From assembly GCF_026627445.1 (NCBI RefSeq), contig NZ_JAPNLJ010000063.1, forward strand, positions 1-37,476: DNA of 37,476 nt, written 5' to 3'. Positions 8,031-14,591 of this stretch are shown here, piece by piece. The stretch's first letter is position 1, and each line of letters opens with the position of its first letter. A program made the position numbers and the translations under genes. This stretch comes from Streptomyces sp. H27-H1. Its GTDB lineage: Bacteria; Actinomycetota; Actinomycetes; Streptomycetales; Streptomycetaceae. Under the pieces are notes generated by a model. The model saw only the letters and a program-made list of their open reading frames with translations, was not told the origin of the DNA and did no database searches.

Positions 8031-8054
8031 GTCGGGGGCAGGTCTCACAGACGC

Positions 8055-8097
8055 GTACGGCCCGGGAACACGGGGGAAACGGGGGCCCGGGCCGTAC
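8055..8097 (+). terminator. Terminator after the repeat protein, with G-runs in the loop
   Basis: GTACGGCCCGGG (8055-8066) and CCCGGGCCGTAC (8086-8097) form a perfect 12-bp stem. The 19-base loop contains two G5 runs. It lies 24 bp after the stop of the 62-residue protein. Confidence 0.75.
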
Positions 8098-8110
8098 CGC
8101 AGGACGTACC

Positions 8111-8156
8111 ACGGGGGACCGGGGGTCACGGGGGACCAACGGGGTGCACGGGGGAA
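8111..8156 (+). repeat. G-run array
   Basis: Five runs of four or five G are spaced by 3-7 bases here (acGGGGGacc, GGGGGtcac, GGGGGacc, GGGGtgcac, GGGGG). It continues the two runs in the loop at 8072-8085. It could form a G-quadruplex on the + strand. It lies between two terminator-like hairpins. Confidence 0.6.
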
Positions 8157-8157
8157 C

Positions 8158-8197
8158 GGCGGCCGCGGTGGCCAGGAGGGGGACCACCGCGGCCGCC
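8158..8197. terminator. Second strong hairpin, between convergent genes
   Basis: GGCGGCCGCGGTGG and CCACCGCGGCCGCC form a perfect 14-bp stem with a 12-base loop. It lies between the repeat protein (+) and the IclR gene (-), so it may stop transcription from both sides. Confidence 0.75.
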
Positions 8198-8254
8198 GCA
8201 CGTGCGTGTGCGTGGGTGTGGGCGCGTGGGTGGGCGCGGGCATGGGCGGGACGG

Positions 8255-9097
8255 TCAGTTGACTCCGCCGAGCTGGAGCAGCCGCTGCACGCCCCGCCCG
8301 GCCTCCAGCAGCGCCGGCGAGAGCCGCTCCAGCTCCGCCCGTGTGCCGAGGAAGGTGGCGGCGGTCAGACCGATTCCGCCCACCGGCACGCCCGCACGGT
8401 CGAAGACCGGCACGGCCAGGCAGCGCATCGAGGGCTCGTACTCCTCCTCGTCGACGGCGTAGCCGCGCACCCGGACCGTCCGCAGTTCGTCCGTCAGGCG
8501 CTCACGGTCGGTGAGGGTCCGCCGGGTCAGGGCGGGCATCCCGGTGGCGCGCAGGACGGACTCGACCTCTTCGGGCGGCAGGTGTGCCAGGACGGCCTTG
8601 CCGATCGCGGTGGCGTGCAGGGGGATCCGCATGCCGACGCGCGAGGTGGTGCGGTAGGGCTGGGTGCTCTCGACCTTGCGGATGCAGGTGAGGGCGTGGC
8701 CGCTGCGCAGTGCCAGGTGGACGGCCTGGCCGGTGCACTTCTGAAGGAATTCGAGCAGCTCGACGATGCCTTCGGGCCGGTCGGTGGAGACCTCGGCGGC
8801 CAGGGTGCGCAGGCGCAGGCCGACTCCGTAGCGGCCCTCGCCGTCGGTGACGGCGTAGCCCTGCTCCACGAGGGAGACCAGGATCCGGTAGGTGCTGGAC
8901 TTGGGGACCCCGGCGGCGGCAGACAGCTCCGCGAGCCGGTGCGGCCCGCCGAACACGGTCAGCGCCTCCGTGATGCGCAGGGTCTTCTCCAGAGCGCTGC
9001 CGGCCGTGGAGCTCCGGCCCACGCGCGGTCCCGGCACCTCGCCCAGTATGGCGTTGACCACGAAATCCCCAAGGGTTGGCAAAATGGATCGATTCAC
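8255..9097 (-). CDS. IclR-family transcriptional regulator
   Basis: This 280-residue protein has an N-terminal winged helix-turn-helix at about residues 30-95 (ALEKTLRITEAL... GVPKSSTYRILVSLVEQGYAV). A C-terminal IclR effector domain follows (GMRIPLHATAIGKAVLAHLPPEE and YAVDEEEYEPSMRCLAVPVFD). These proteins bind small organic acids and control catabolic genes. The start is a GTG at 9097 with a weak TAGGGTGA upstream; about 25 residues precede the domain, so a shorter form is possible. It is divergent from the methyltransferase, with an 85-bp shared region containing the imperfect palindrome TGGATCGATTCA at 9084-9095, a possible operator. No obvious catabolic operon adjoins it, so the effector is unknown. 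Confidence 0.92.
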   Translation of the reverse strand: MNRSILPTLGDFVVNAILGEVPGPRVGRSSTAGSALEKTLRITEALTVFGGPHRLAELSAAAGVPKSSTYRILVSLVEQGYAVTDGEGRYGVGLRLRTLAAEVSTDRPEGIVELLEFLQKCTGQAVHLALRSGHALTCIRKVESTQPYRTTSRVGMRIPLHATAIGKAVLAHLPPEEVESVLRATGMPALTRRTLTDRERLTDELRTVRVRGYAVDEEEYEPSMRCLAVPVFDRAGVPVGGIGLTAATFLGTRAELERLSPALLEAGRGVQRLLQLGGVN

Positions 9098-9170
9098 CCT
9101 ACGTCACCGGATGCCCGTTTTGCCCTGGGCCGAAGGACCCGAAATGCCAGGCACAGGAGCCCTCGCTCAC

Positions 9171-9182
9171 TAGGCTGACCGT
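9171..9182 (+). promoter_or_regulatory. -10 element for a leaderless methyltransferase transcript
   Basis: TAGGCT at 9171-9176 ends six bases before the GTG start at 9183. No ribosome-binding site is present, matching the leaderless pattern seen at 200 and 28016. Confidence 0.5.
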
Positions 9183-9923
9183 GTGTTCACTTCCCAGGGC
9201 CCGACCCTCCGCGAACTGGCCGTACAGGCCCTGTCCTCCATCGAGCGGGGCTACGACCTGCTGGCCCCCAAGTTCGACCGGACGCCCTTCCGCACCCCCG
9301 ACCGGATGCTCGACGCGGTCGAGGAGACGCTCGCCCGCCACGAGGGCACCTTCGACACCGGGCTCGACGTGTGCTGCGGCACCGGCGCGGGGCTCGGCAT
9401 GCTGCAGCGGCTCTGCCGGGGCCGGGTGACCGGCGTTGACCTGAGCTCGGGCATGCTGGCCGAGGCCGGACTCGCCCACCCCGAGAAGCGGGTGGACCTC
9501 CTACGGGCAGACGCGCGGGCCCTGCCGGCCGCGCTCGACAACTCTTACGATGTGGCGGTCAGCTTCGGCGCCTTCGGCCACTTCCTCCCGGCCGAACGCC
9601 CCGCCGTCTTCTCCGGGGTGCACGCGGCGCTGCGGCCCGGCGGGGTGTTCGCCTTCCCCATCGGCGCACCCATCCCGCCGAGCCGCCCCGCCTGGTGGGC
9701 CCTGGCCGGCTTCGACGCGGCGATGCGCGTACGCAACGCCGTCTGGCGCCCGCCGTTCGTCATGTACTACCGCACCTTCCCCTTCGGCCCGGTCCGCACG
9801 GACCTCCGCGCCGCCGGCTTCACGGTGGAGACCCTCCCCCTGCACCACTTCGGCCGCCGCCCGGACGGAACGCCCAGCTGGCGGCTGGTGGTGGCGCGGC
9901 GGGGGGCGGAGGCGCCCCGCTAG
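9183..9923 (+). CDS. Class I SAM-dependent methyltransferase
   Basis: This 246-residue protein has motif I LDVCCGTGAG (about residues 60-69) for binding S-adenosylmethionine. It continues with VTGVDLSSGMLAEA (motif II), LLRADARALPA, and YDVAVSFGAFGHF as the post-II strand. The C-terminal part (VMYYRTFPFGPVRTDLRAAGF) resembles type-11/25 methyltransferases acting on small molecules; the acceptor cannot be told. The start is GTG 9183, with TAGGCT six bases upstream and no Shine-Dalgarno. Its TAG stop overlaps the stop of the convergent GNAT gene by three bases. Confidence 0.88.
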   Translation: MFTSQGPTLRELAVQALSSIERGYDLLAPKFDRTPFRTPDRMLDAVEETLARHEGTFDTGLDVCCGTGAGLGMLQRLCRGRVTGVDLSSGMLAEAGLAHPEKRVDLLRADARALPAALDNSYDVAVSFGAFGHFLPAERPAVFSGVHAALRPGGVFAFPIGAPIPPSRPAWWALAGFDAAMRVRNAVWRPPFVMYYRTFPFGPVRTDLRAAGFTVETLPLHHFGRRPDGTPSWRLVVARRGAEAPR

Positions 9924-10375
9924 GACTGCCAGGCGTAGCGGACGTCCGGCTCGTGCTCCTCGTTGCGCAGTCCGTCGGTGTACTCGACCGCCAGGAAACC
10001 GTGCCGCTCGTAGAACCGTCGGGCCGGGCGGTTGACCTGGAACGTCCACAGTCCCAGTCCGTCGGGCCGCAGCTGCTTGGCCAACTCCACGAACCGGTCG
10101 CCCACACCCCGGCCGCGCCACGACGGATCGAGGTAGAGCTGCTCGAGCTCGTCACCGTCGAGGACCAGGAGCCCGATCACAGAGCCCGCGGCGACGGCCA
10201 CCCAGGTCTCGTACCGCACCACGACCACGTGGGAGAACCAGCCCCGCACCTCGTCGTCACCGTGCGCGCGACGCACGGTCGGCAGGGCCGCGGTGAAGGA
10301 ACGCAGCCAGACATCGGCTATGGCGGCCGCATCGGAGGCATCCGCACGCCGGAACACGAGATCAGCACTGTTCAC
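9920..10375 (-). CDS. GNAT-family N-acetyltransferase
   Basis: This 151-residue protein is a complete single GNAT domain. The acetyl-CoA loop motif appears as LYLDPSWRGRGVGDRFVELAK, with R-G-R-G-V-G contacting the pyrophosphate. The C-terminal substrate-side segment is LGLWTFQVNRPARRFYERHGF. It transfers acetyl from acetyl-CoA to an unknown amine. I chose GTG 10375 (VNSADLVFRR) because the domain begins right there and the longer frame upstream overlaps GC-rich non-domain sequence. The stop overlaps that of the convergent methyltransferase. The next gene upstream on the same strand, the ECF sigma factor, ends 76 bp before this start. Confidence 0.88.
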   Translation of the reverse strand: MNSADLVFRRADASDAAAIADVWLRSFTAALPTVRRAHGDDEVRGWFSHVVVVRYETWVAVAAGSVIGLLVLDGDELEQLYLDPSWRGRGVGDRFVELAKQLRPDGLGLWTFQVNRPARRFYERHGFLAVEYTDGLRNEEHEPDVRYAWQS

Positions 10376-10451
10376 AGCGCGCGACTCTCGCAGACGAGCG
10401 ATCCTGACGCATCCTGATTTCTCCACCGGACCTCCGCCCGCCCGCCCGCCG

Positions 10452-11417
10452 TCACTTCCCGGGCTTGCGTTCCTCCGGCAGGCGGCCGATGTCGGAGACC
10501 GGGCCGAGGTGGGCGAGCTTGTCGGGGTTGGACACCGCGTGGATCGCCCGGACCGCGCCGTCGACCACGTCGAGCTCGACCGCGCTGGCCACCCGGCCCT
10601 CGGCATCGACGATCAGGGCACCCGGGCGGCCGTTGATCAGGGCCGGGCGCAGTGAGGCACCGAGGGAGCGGAGCCGGCGGAGTCCGCCGATGAGCAACTG
10701 TCCGACGCGCAGCGGGTCGGTGACCGACTTCGCGACCGCCCGTGCCTTGCCGCCGCCGTCCCCGTGCCAGACGACGTCGGGCGCGAGCATGGTGAGCAGC
10801 GCGTCCATCTCACCGCCCGCCGCGGCCTCGAAGAACGTACGGGCGAGCTCCTCGCCCTCCGCCCGTCGGGCCGGGGGCGGGGCGACGTCGGCCGCCTGCC
10901 CTCCGGTGGCGATGCGCTTCCTGGCGCGGGCGAAGATCTGACGGCAGTTCGCCTCGGACTTGCCGGTGCTCCGGGCCACCTCCGGGTAGTCGTACCCGAA
11001 CACCTCGCGGAGCATGAACACCGCCCGCTCCACCGGCGACAGCGCTTCCAGCAGGACGAGGAAGGCCATCGAGAGGGAGTCGGCCAGTTCGGCGTGTTCG
11101 GCCGGTCCCGGCCGGTCGGTGGTCACGACGACGGGCTCGGGCAGCCATTCCCCCACGTACGTCTCCCGCCGCACGCGCGCCGAACTCAGGTGGTTGATCC
11201 CGAGCCGCGTCACCGAGGTGGTCAGGTACGCCTTCGGGGCGGCTATCTCGGTCCCTGCCTGGTGGGCCTTGGTGAGCCCGAGGAACGCGTCCTGGACGAT
11301 GTCCTCCGAGTCACCCACGGACCCGGTCATTCCGTAGGCGATGGAGAACAGCAGCGGCCGGTACCCCACCGCGTCCGCCACATCTCCCGTACCCGTCACA
11401 TCCGTTGATTCCCGCAC
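10452..11417 (-). CDS. sigJ: ECF41 sigma factor (SigJ type)
   Basis: This 321-residue extracytoplasmic-function sigma factor has regions 2 (about 15-80) and 4 (about 115-175) plus a SnoaL-like C-terminal domain. All three ECF41 signatures are visible: WLPEP at 91-95 in the linker, DGGGK at 220-224 and NPDKL at 297-301. In this group the C-terminal extension, not a separate anti-sigma factor, controls activity. ECF41 genes are typically next to carboxymuconolactone-decarboxylase, oxidoreductase or epimerase genes; here a CMD/AhpD gene and DoxX are divergent. The GTG start at 11417 has GGGGAGGGG just upstream. A TGTCACA-N16-TGTC promoter before the CMD gene fits the known ECF41 recognition pattern, so this protein very probably drives that operon. 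Confidence 0.93.
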   Translation of the reverse strand: MRESTDVTGTGDVADAVGYRPLLFSIAYGMTGSVGDSEDIVQDAFLGLTKAHQAGTEIAAPKAYLTTSVTRLGINHLSSARVRRETYVGEWLPEPVVVTTDRPGPAEHAELADSLSMAFLVLLEALSPVERAVFMLREVFGYDYPEVARSTGKSEANCRQIFARARKRIATGGQAADVAPPPARRAEGEELARTFFEAAAGGEMDALLTMLAPDVVWHGDGGGKARAVAKSVTDPLRVGQLLIGGLRRLRSLGASLRPALINGRPGALIVDAEGRVASAVELDVVDGAVRAIHAVSNPDKLAHLGPVSDIGRLPEERKPGK

Positions 11418-11519
11418 GGAACCCCTCCCCCGACTCGTGCACGACGTCCGCAGGCTATCCGAGCCACCCACCTTGTCGATCTTGATCGGCTCCCTGTGGC
11501 GTGGCTCACACCGCCCTCC

Positions 11520-11546
11520 TGTCACAGGGCGCGGGGGTGCCCTGTC
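11520..11546 (+). promoter_or_regulatory. ECF41-type promoter of the CMD-DoxX operon
   Basis: TGTCACA (11520-11526) is followed after 16 bases by TGTC (11543-11546). The published ECF41 consensus is TGTCACA at -35 and CGTC at -10. The -10 differs at one base. It lies 60 bp before the CMD start, next to the ECF41 gene. Confidence 0.75.
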
Positions 11547-11605
11547 TTAGAGGGACAACAGCACAGACGAACAGCGAACCACCGACAACGACAAAGGAAT
11601 CCACC

Positions 11606-12076
11606 ATGACCGCTCGCCTGAACCTCTTCGCCAACCCGGTCGCGCTCAAGGCGTGGAAGCACATCATCGCCGCGAGCAAGGTGCTCGGGGAGTCGACCCT
11701 GCCGGCCTCGACCCGCGAGCTGGTGATGCTCCGCGCCAGCCAGATCAACGGCTGCGCCGGATGCGTCGACATGCACACCAAGGAGGCCACGGCCGCCGGT
11801 GAGACCGTGGTACGCCTCCACCTGGTCGCGGCTTGGCGGGAAGCCACGGTGTTCACCGACGCCGAGCGCGCCGCCCTGGAACTGACCGAGGACGCCACCC
11901 GCATCGCCGACGCGGCCGGCGGCGTCAGCGACGCGGTCTGGGCGAACGCCACCAAGCACTTCGACGAGGACCAGCTCGCCGCCCTGGTGACCCAGATCGC
12001 CGTCATCAACGCCTTCAACCGCGGCAACGTCATCGTCCAGACCCCCGCCGGCGACTACCAGCCCGGCCAGCACTGA
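11606..12076 (+). CDS. Carboxymuconolactone decarboxylase (AhpD-like) family protein
   Basis: This 156-residue all-helical protein has the alkylhydroperoxidase D motif: Cys-Ala-Gly-Cys-Val-Asp-Met-His at residues 52-59 (CxxCxxxH), preceded by a Glu in STRELVMLRASQ. AhpD-like proteins reduce peroxides or act as thiol-disulfide reductants through the two Cys. ECF41 sigma factors are classically linked to such genes. The ATG at 11606 has AAGGAA upstream. A TGTCACA-N16-TGTC promoter precedes it. DoxX follows 57 bp downstream on the same strand, so the two are probably one operon answering oxidative or electrophile stress. Confidence 0.92.
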   Translation: MTARLNLFANPVALKAWKHIIAASKVLGESTLPASTRELVMLRASQINGCAGCVDMHTKEATAAGETVVRLHLVAAWREATVFTDAERAALELTEDATRIADAAGGVSDAVWANATKHFDEDQLAALVTQIAVINAFNRGNVIVQTPAGDYQPGQH

Positions 12077-12133
12077 CCCCCGCCCCAACGCCGATCCCCA
12101 CCCCAGCCCCGCAACCCCACAAGGACCGACCCC

Positions 12134-12520
12134 ATGAACATCGCGCTGTGGATCGTCACCGGACTGCTCGCCGTCGCCTACCTGCTCGGCGGCGCGTTCA
12201 AGGCGTTCACACCGAAGGAGAAAATGGCCGCCAGCGGCGCCGGCGCGAAGTGGGTCGAGGACTTCGACGCCCGGAGCGTGAAGGCCATCGGAGCCGTGGA
12301 GATGCTGGCCGCGGCGGGGCTGGTCCTCCCCGCCGTACTCGACATCGCCCCGGTTTTGGTCCCCCTGGCCGCGCTCGGCCTGGTTCTGCTCATGTTGGGT
12401 GCGACGCTCGTCCGGCTCCGCCGCCACGAGACCACGTACGTGGTGGTGGACCTGGCCTACGTCCTGCTGGCCGCCTTCGTGGCCTGGGGTCGCTTCGGCC
12501 CCGAATCCTTCACCGGCTGA
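12134..12520 (+). CDS. DoxX-family membrane protein
   Basis: This 128-residue integral membrane protein has four predicted helices: residues 3-22 (IALWIVTGLLAVAYLLGGAF), about 53-73, 75-95 and 105-122. A conserved polar loop (KWVEDFDARSVKAIGAVEMLAAAGL) lies between the first two. DoxX-like proteins are small quinone-linked or redox-associated membrane proteins, often next to AhpD-like proteins and ECF41 sigma factors. It probably works with the upstream CMD protein. AAGGACC precedes the ATG. I see no strong terminator after the stop. Confidence 0.88.
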   Translation: MNIALWIVTGLLAVAYLLGGAFKAFTPKEKMAASGAGAKWVEDFDARSVKAIGAVEMLAAAGLVLPAVLDIAPVLVPLAALGLVLLMLGATLVRLRRHETTYVVVDLAYVLLAAFVAWGRFGPESFTG

Positions 12521-12617
12521 CCGGCCGGAGCGCCCTGCTCCTCTAGTCAGACCCCACCCCTGGTGCGTAAGGTTCGTTAGGCTAGATCACCTATTACCAT
12601 TCAAGGGGCGCGCGGCG

Positions 12618-13271
12618 ATGCGGGACACCGGGATCAGTGAACTCGTACGGATGTGGATCGACGGCTGGGTCGTCTCGCGCGGCGGCTCGGACCCGATCGG
12701 CGAGCCGTGGGGGTGGACGATCGACGTCGGACAGTCCAAGCACGTCGCCCGGCACGTGCTGCCGGAGCCCTCCGAGGCCGACGTGCGCAAGATCGTCGCG
12801 GCGACGAGCGCGTCCGGGACGTGGCTGAAGCTGTTCGCCGAGGACGAGGCCGTCCTGCCCTGGGTCGGGCATGGCTGGCGGAGCGACGTTCCCGGCTTCC
12901 TGATGACCTGCCCCCTGACACCCGAGGGCCCCGAGACGCCGGCCGGTTACACGCTCACCAGTTGGACCCGCGGCGGCGTCACCCGCGTACTGGTCCGCAC
13001 GCGCGCCGGGCACTTCGCCGCCCGTGGACAGATCGCCCACGCAGGTGCCCATGCCGTGGTCGACCAGGTCGAGACCGCCGCCGAGCACCGGCGCAAGGGC
13101 CTCGGCGGCCTGGTGATGCGCGCCCTGCAGAGCACCGCGTACGAGGCCGGGGCAAGGACCGGAGTCCTGGTCGGCACGCCCGACGGCCGGGCGCTCTACT
13201 CCTCGCTGGGCTGGACCATGCGCTCCCCGATGGCGAGCCTCTGGTACGAGCCGTCGGATGCCGCGCGGTGA
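12618..13271 (+). CDS. GNAT-family N-acetyltransferase, two-part
   Basis: This 217-residue protein has a C-terminal GNAT core. VDQVETAAEHRRKGLGGLVMRALQ (about 152-175) carries the acetyl-CoA pyrophosphate loop R-R-K-G-L-G. GVLVGTPDGRALYSSLGWTM follows as the last strand and helix. The N-terminal half (about 1-130) is a degenerate GNAT-like region containing HVLPEPSEADVRKIV. Homologous two-part GNATs are common in streptomycetes and their substrates are unknown. AAGGGG (12603-12608) precedes the ATG. It follows DoxX by 97 bp; the AT-rich stretch at 12575-12600 probably holds its own promoter. Confidence 0.85.
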   Translation: MRDTGISELVRMWIDGWVVSRGGSDPIGEPWGWTIDVGQSKHVARHVLPEPSEADVRKIVAATSASGTWLKLFAEDEAVLPWVGHGWRSDVPGFLMTCPLTPEGPETPAGYTLTSWTRGGVTRVLVRTRAGHFAARGQIAHAGAHAVVDQVETAAEHRRKGLGGLVMRALQSTAYEAGARTGVLVGTPDGRALYSSLGWTMRSPMASLWYEPSDAAR

Positions 13272-13464
13272 GCCGACAAGGCGCCACCGACCCGCCCGAC
13301 TTGGGCGCAGGAGTGTCGTTTCTCCCGGGTCGCGGACGGACGCGTCGCGGTGGGGCTCGATCCTTTTTTTAGCCCAAGAAATATGCGAAAGCACCCTTTG
13401 CCAGACCCCTCCAGCCTCCCCCTGCGGAGCTGGTCACCCACACGGGTGAATCGGGCAACTCGCC
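13272..13464. other. Intergenic stretch with an AT-rich island
   Basis: No gene is seen. The stretch contains an AT-rich island at 13362-13392 with a T7 run, unusual in DNA this GC-rich. It may be an upstream promoter element or a nucleoid-protein binding zone for the helix-turn-helix gene downstream. Confidence 0.4.
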
Positions 13465-13493
13465 TTGAATCGGAGGTGGTTGTCTGGCATATG
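13465..13493 (+). promoter_or_regulatory. Candidate housekeeping-type promoter
   Basis: TTGAAT (13465-13470) is separated by 17 bases from CATATG (13488-13493). This is a plausible -35/-10 pair for the structured leader and helix-turn-helix gene downstream. Confidence 0.45.
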
Positions 13494-13525
13494 CTCGGCC
13501 CCGACAAGACGTCAGACATGAAGAC

Positions 13526-13588
13526 GGCCCCCGTCGGGACTACGAATCCCGAACGAGGGCCTGACCAACTAGGAAGCAGCAACTTCCC
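13526..13588 (+). promoter_or_regulatory. Two-hairpin leader that can hide the ribosome-binding site
   Basis: Hairpin 1 (13526-13561) pairs GGCCCCCGTCGGGA with TCCCGAACGAGGGCC around the loop CTACGAA, with one mismatch and one bulge. Hairpin 2 pairs GGAAG (13572-13576) with CTTCC (13583-13587) around CAGCAA. AGGAAG is the only Shine-Dalgarno-like sequence before the ATG at 13590, so hairpin 2 masks it. This looks like an RNA-level control element. Confidence 0.6.
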
Positions 13589-13589
13589 T

Positions 13590-14591
13590 ATGGCTTCGGT
13601 GCACTTTACCTCGCCCGCGCGCTCGACATACGGGGTTCGACACTCCAACATCCGGCTCACCGGACGGTTCACCGTCGTGAGCAACGACCTGATCCAGCAC
13701 CCCGAGATGTCGGCGGTCGCCCGGATCCTCGGGATCTACATCCAGTCGCTGCCCAACGGCACCCCGATCGGCATCAAGGACCTGGTCAGGCGGCTTCCGC
13801 TCGGGGAGACCGCCATCGCCAAGGGGCTCCGGGAGCTGGTCCTGTTCGGGTACCTGGAACGCTCCCTGGAAAACCTGCCCGGCGGGCGGATCGTCACCCA
13901 TACGGTGTCCCACAATCACCCCCGGGCGGCGGCCGTCACGTCGCCTCGCGGCGGGAGTGGCCCTGCGGAACCCGTGGAACCCGTGGAACCTGAGGAGCCT
14001 GAGCAGCAAGCGGCTCCCGAGGCGGTCGTGGAGCCAGCGGAGGCCGCGGAGCCCCCGGTGGCGGTGAGTCCGCCGGTTGTGGTGCCGCCGGTTCCCGCCG
14101 CGGACGCTTCGGCCACGATGCCTCCTGACGACCCGCGCGCACCGGGGCCCCGGGAAGAACCGCAGCCGCAGCCCGCGCCGGTCGTGAGCCGGCTGCCCGT
14201 GCCGCGGGAGCCTGACGACCCCTGGCGGCGGCGGGTGGCGCGGGACGTGCTGGTCGGGCTGCGGCGGATCGAGCCCCGGCTGCTGCTCGGGGAGCGGGAC
14301 ATCCGGTACCTCGTGGGCGGGGTCGAGGCCTGGCTCGAGCGCGGGGCGGACGCGGACGCGGTGGTCGCCGTGCTCGTGGCGAACCCGCCGAGTCCGCTGC
14401 GCAACCCGGCCGGGCTGATCGCCCACCGGCTGGCGGCGCAGCTGCCGCCGCCGCTCGCGCCGCTGCCGCGTGCCCCCGCCTTCGTACCGCCGGATCCCCT
14501 GCAGAACTGCGACAAGTGCGACCGGGCCTTCCGGGCCCCCGCCCCCGGCCGGTGCAAGGAGTGCGTCAGCGGATGCGGAGCTCCCGCTTGA
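13590..14591 (+). CDS. Helix-turn-helix protein with proline-rich middle and zinc ribbon
   Basis: This 333-residue protein begins with a winged-helix-like region (about 10-100: RLTGRFTVVSNDLIQHPEMS... GETAIAKGLRELVLFGYLER), similar to replication-initiator or GntR-like domains of Streptomyces 'helix-turn-helix domain-containing' proteins. A Pro/Glu/Val-rich linker of about 90 residues follows, then a helical region (DDPWRRRVARDVLVGLRRIE... VGGVEAWLERGADADAV). It ends with a zinc-ribbon CDKCDRAF... RCKEC. It probably binds DNA; targets are unknown. An upstream in-frame ATG at 13518 exists, but it would translate the hairpin leader, so I prefer 13590. Its end overlaps the convergent CoA ligase by 26 bp. 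Confidence 0.75.
   Translation: MASVHFTSPARSTYGVRHSNIRLTGRFTVVSNDLIQHPEMSAVARILGIYIQSLPNGTPIGIKDLVRRLPLGETAIAKGLRELVLFGYLERSLENLPGGRIVTHTVSHNHPRAAAVTSPRGGSGPAEPVEPVEPEEPEQQAAPEAVVEPAEAAEPPVAVSPPVVVPPVPAADASATMPPDDPRAPGPREEPQPQPAPVVSRLPVPREPDDPWRRRVARDVLVGLRRIEPRLLLGERDIRYLVGGVEAWLERGADADAVVAVLVANPPSPLRNPAGLIAHRLAAQLPPPLAPLPRAPAFVPPDPLQNCDKCDRAFRAPAPGRCKECVSGCGAPA

Noticed and set aside
10404..10418. CTGACGCATCCTGAT as another TetR-type operator
   Set aside because: The second half does not complement the first, and it lies between the ends of unrelated genes.
4622..12520. Secondary-metabolite gene cluster around the SARP regulator
   Set aside because: No PKS, NRPS, terpene cyclase or other core biosynthetic gene is present; the methyltransferase and regulators nearby are ordinary scattered genes.
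12569..12600. Possible iron box (TTAGGCTAG...CACCTA) upstream of the second GNAT gene
   Set aside because: Compared with the actinobacterial DmdR/IdeR consensus it needs a four-base insertion between the halves, and the downstream gene is not iron-related.
13518..13589. Start of the helix-turn-helix protein at ATG 13518
   Set aside because: It would translate the whole hairpin leader, has no ribosome-binding site, and the added residues resemble no domain; ATG 13590 lies right at the conserved-looking start.
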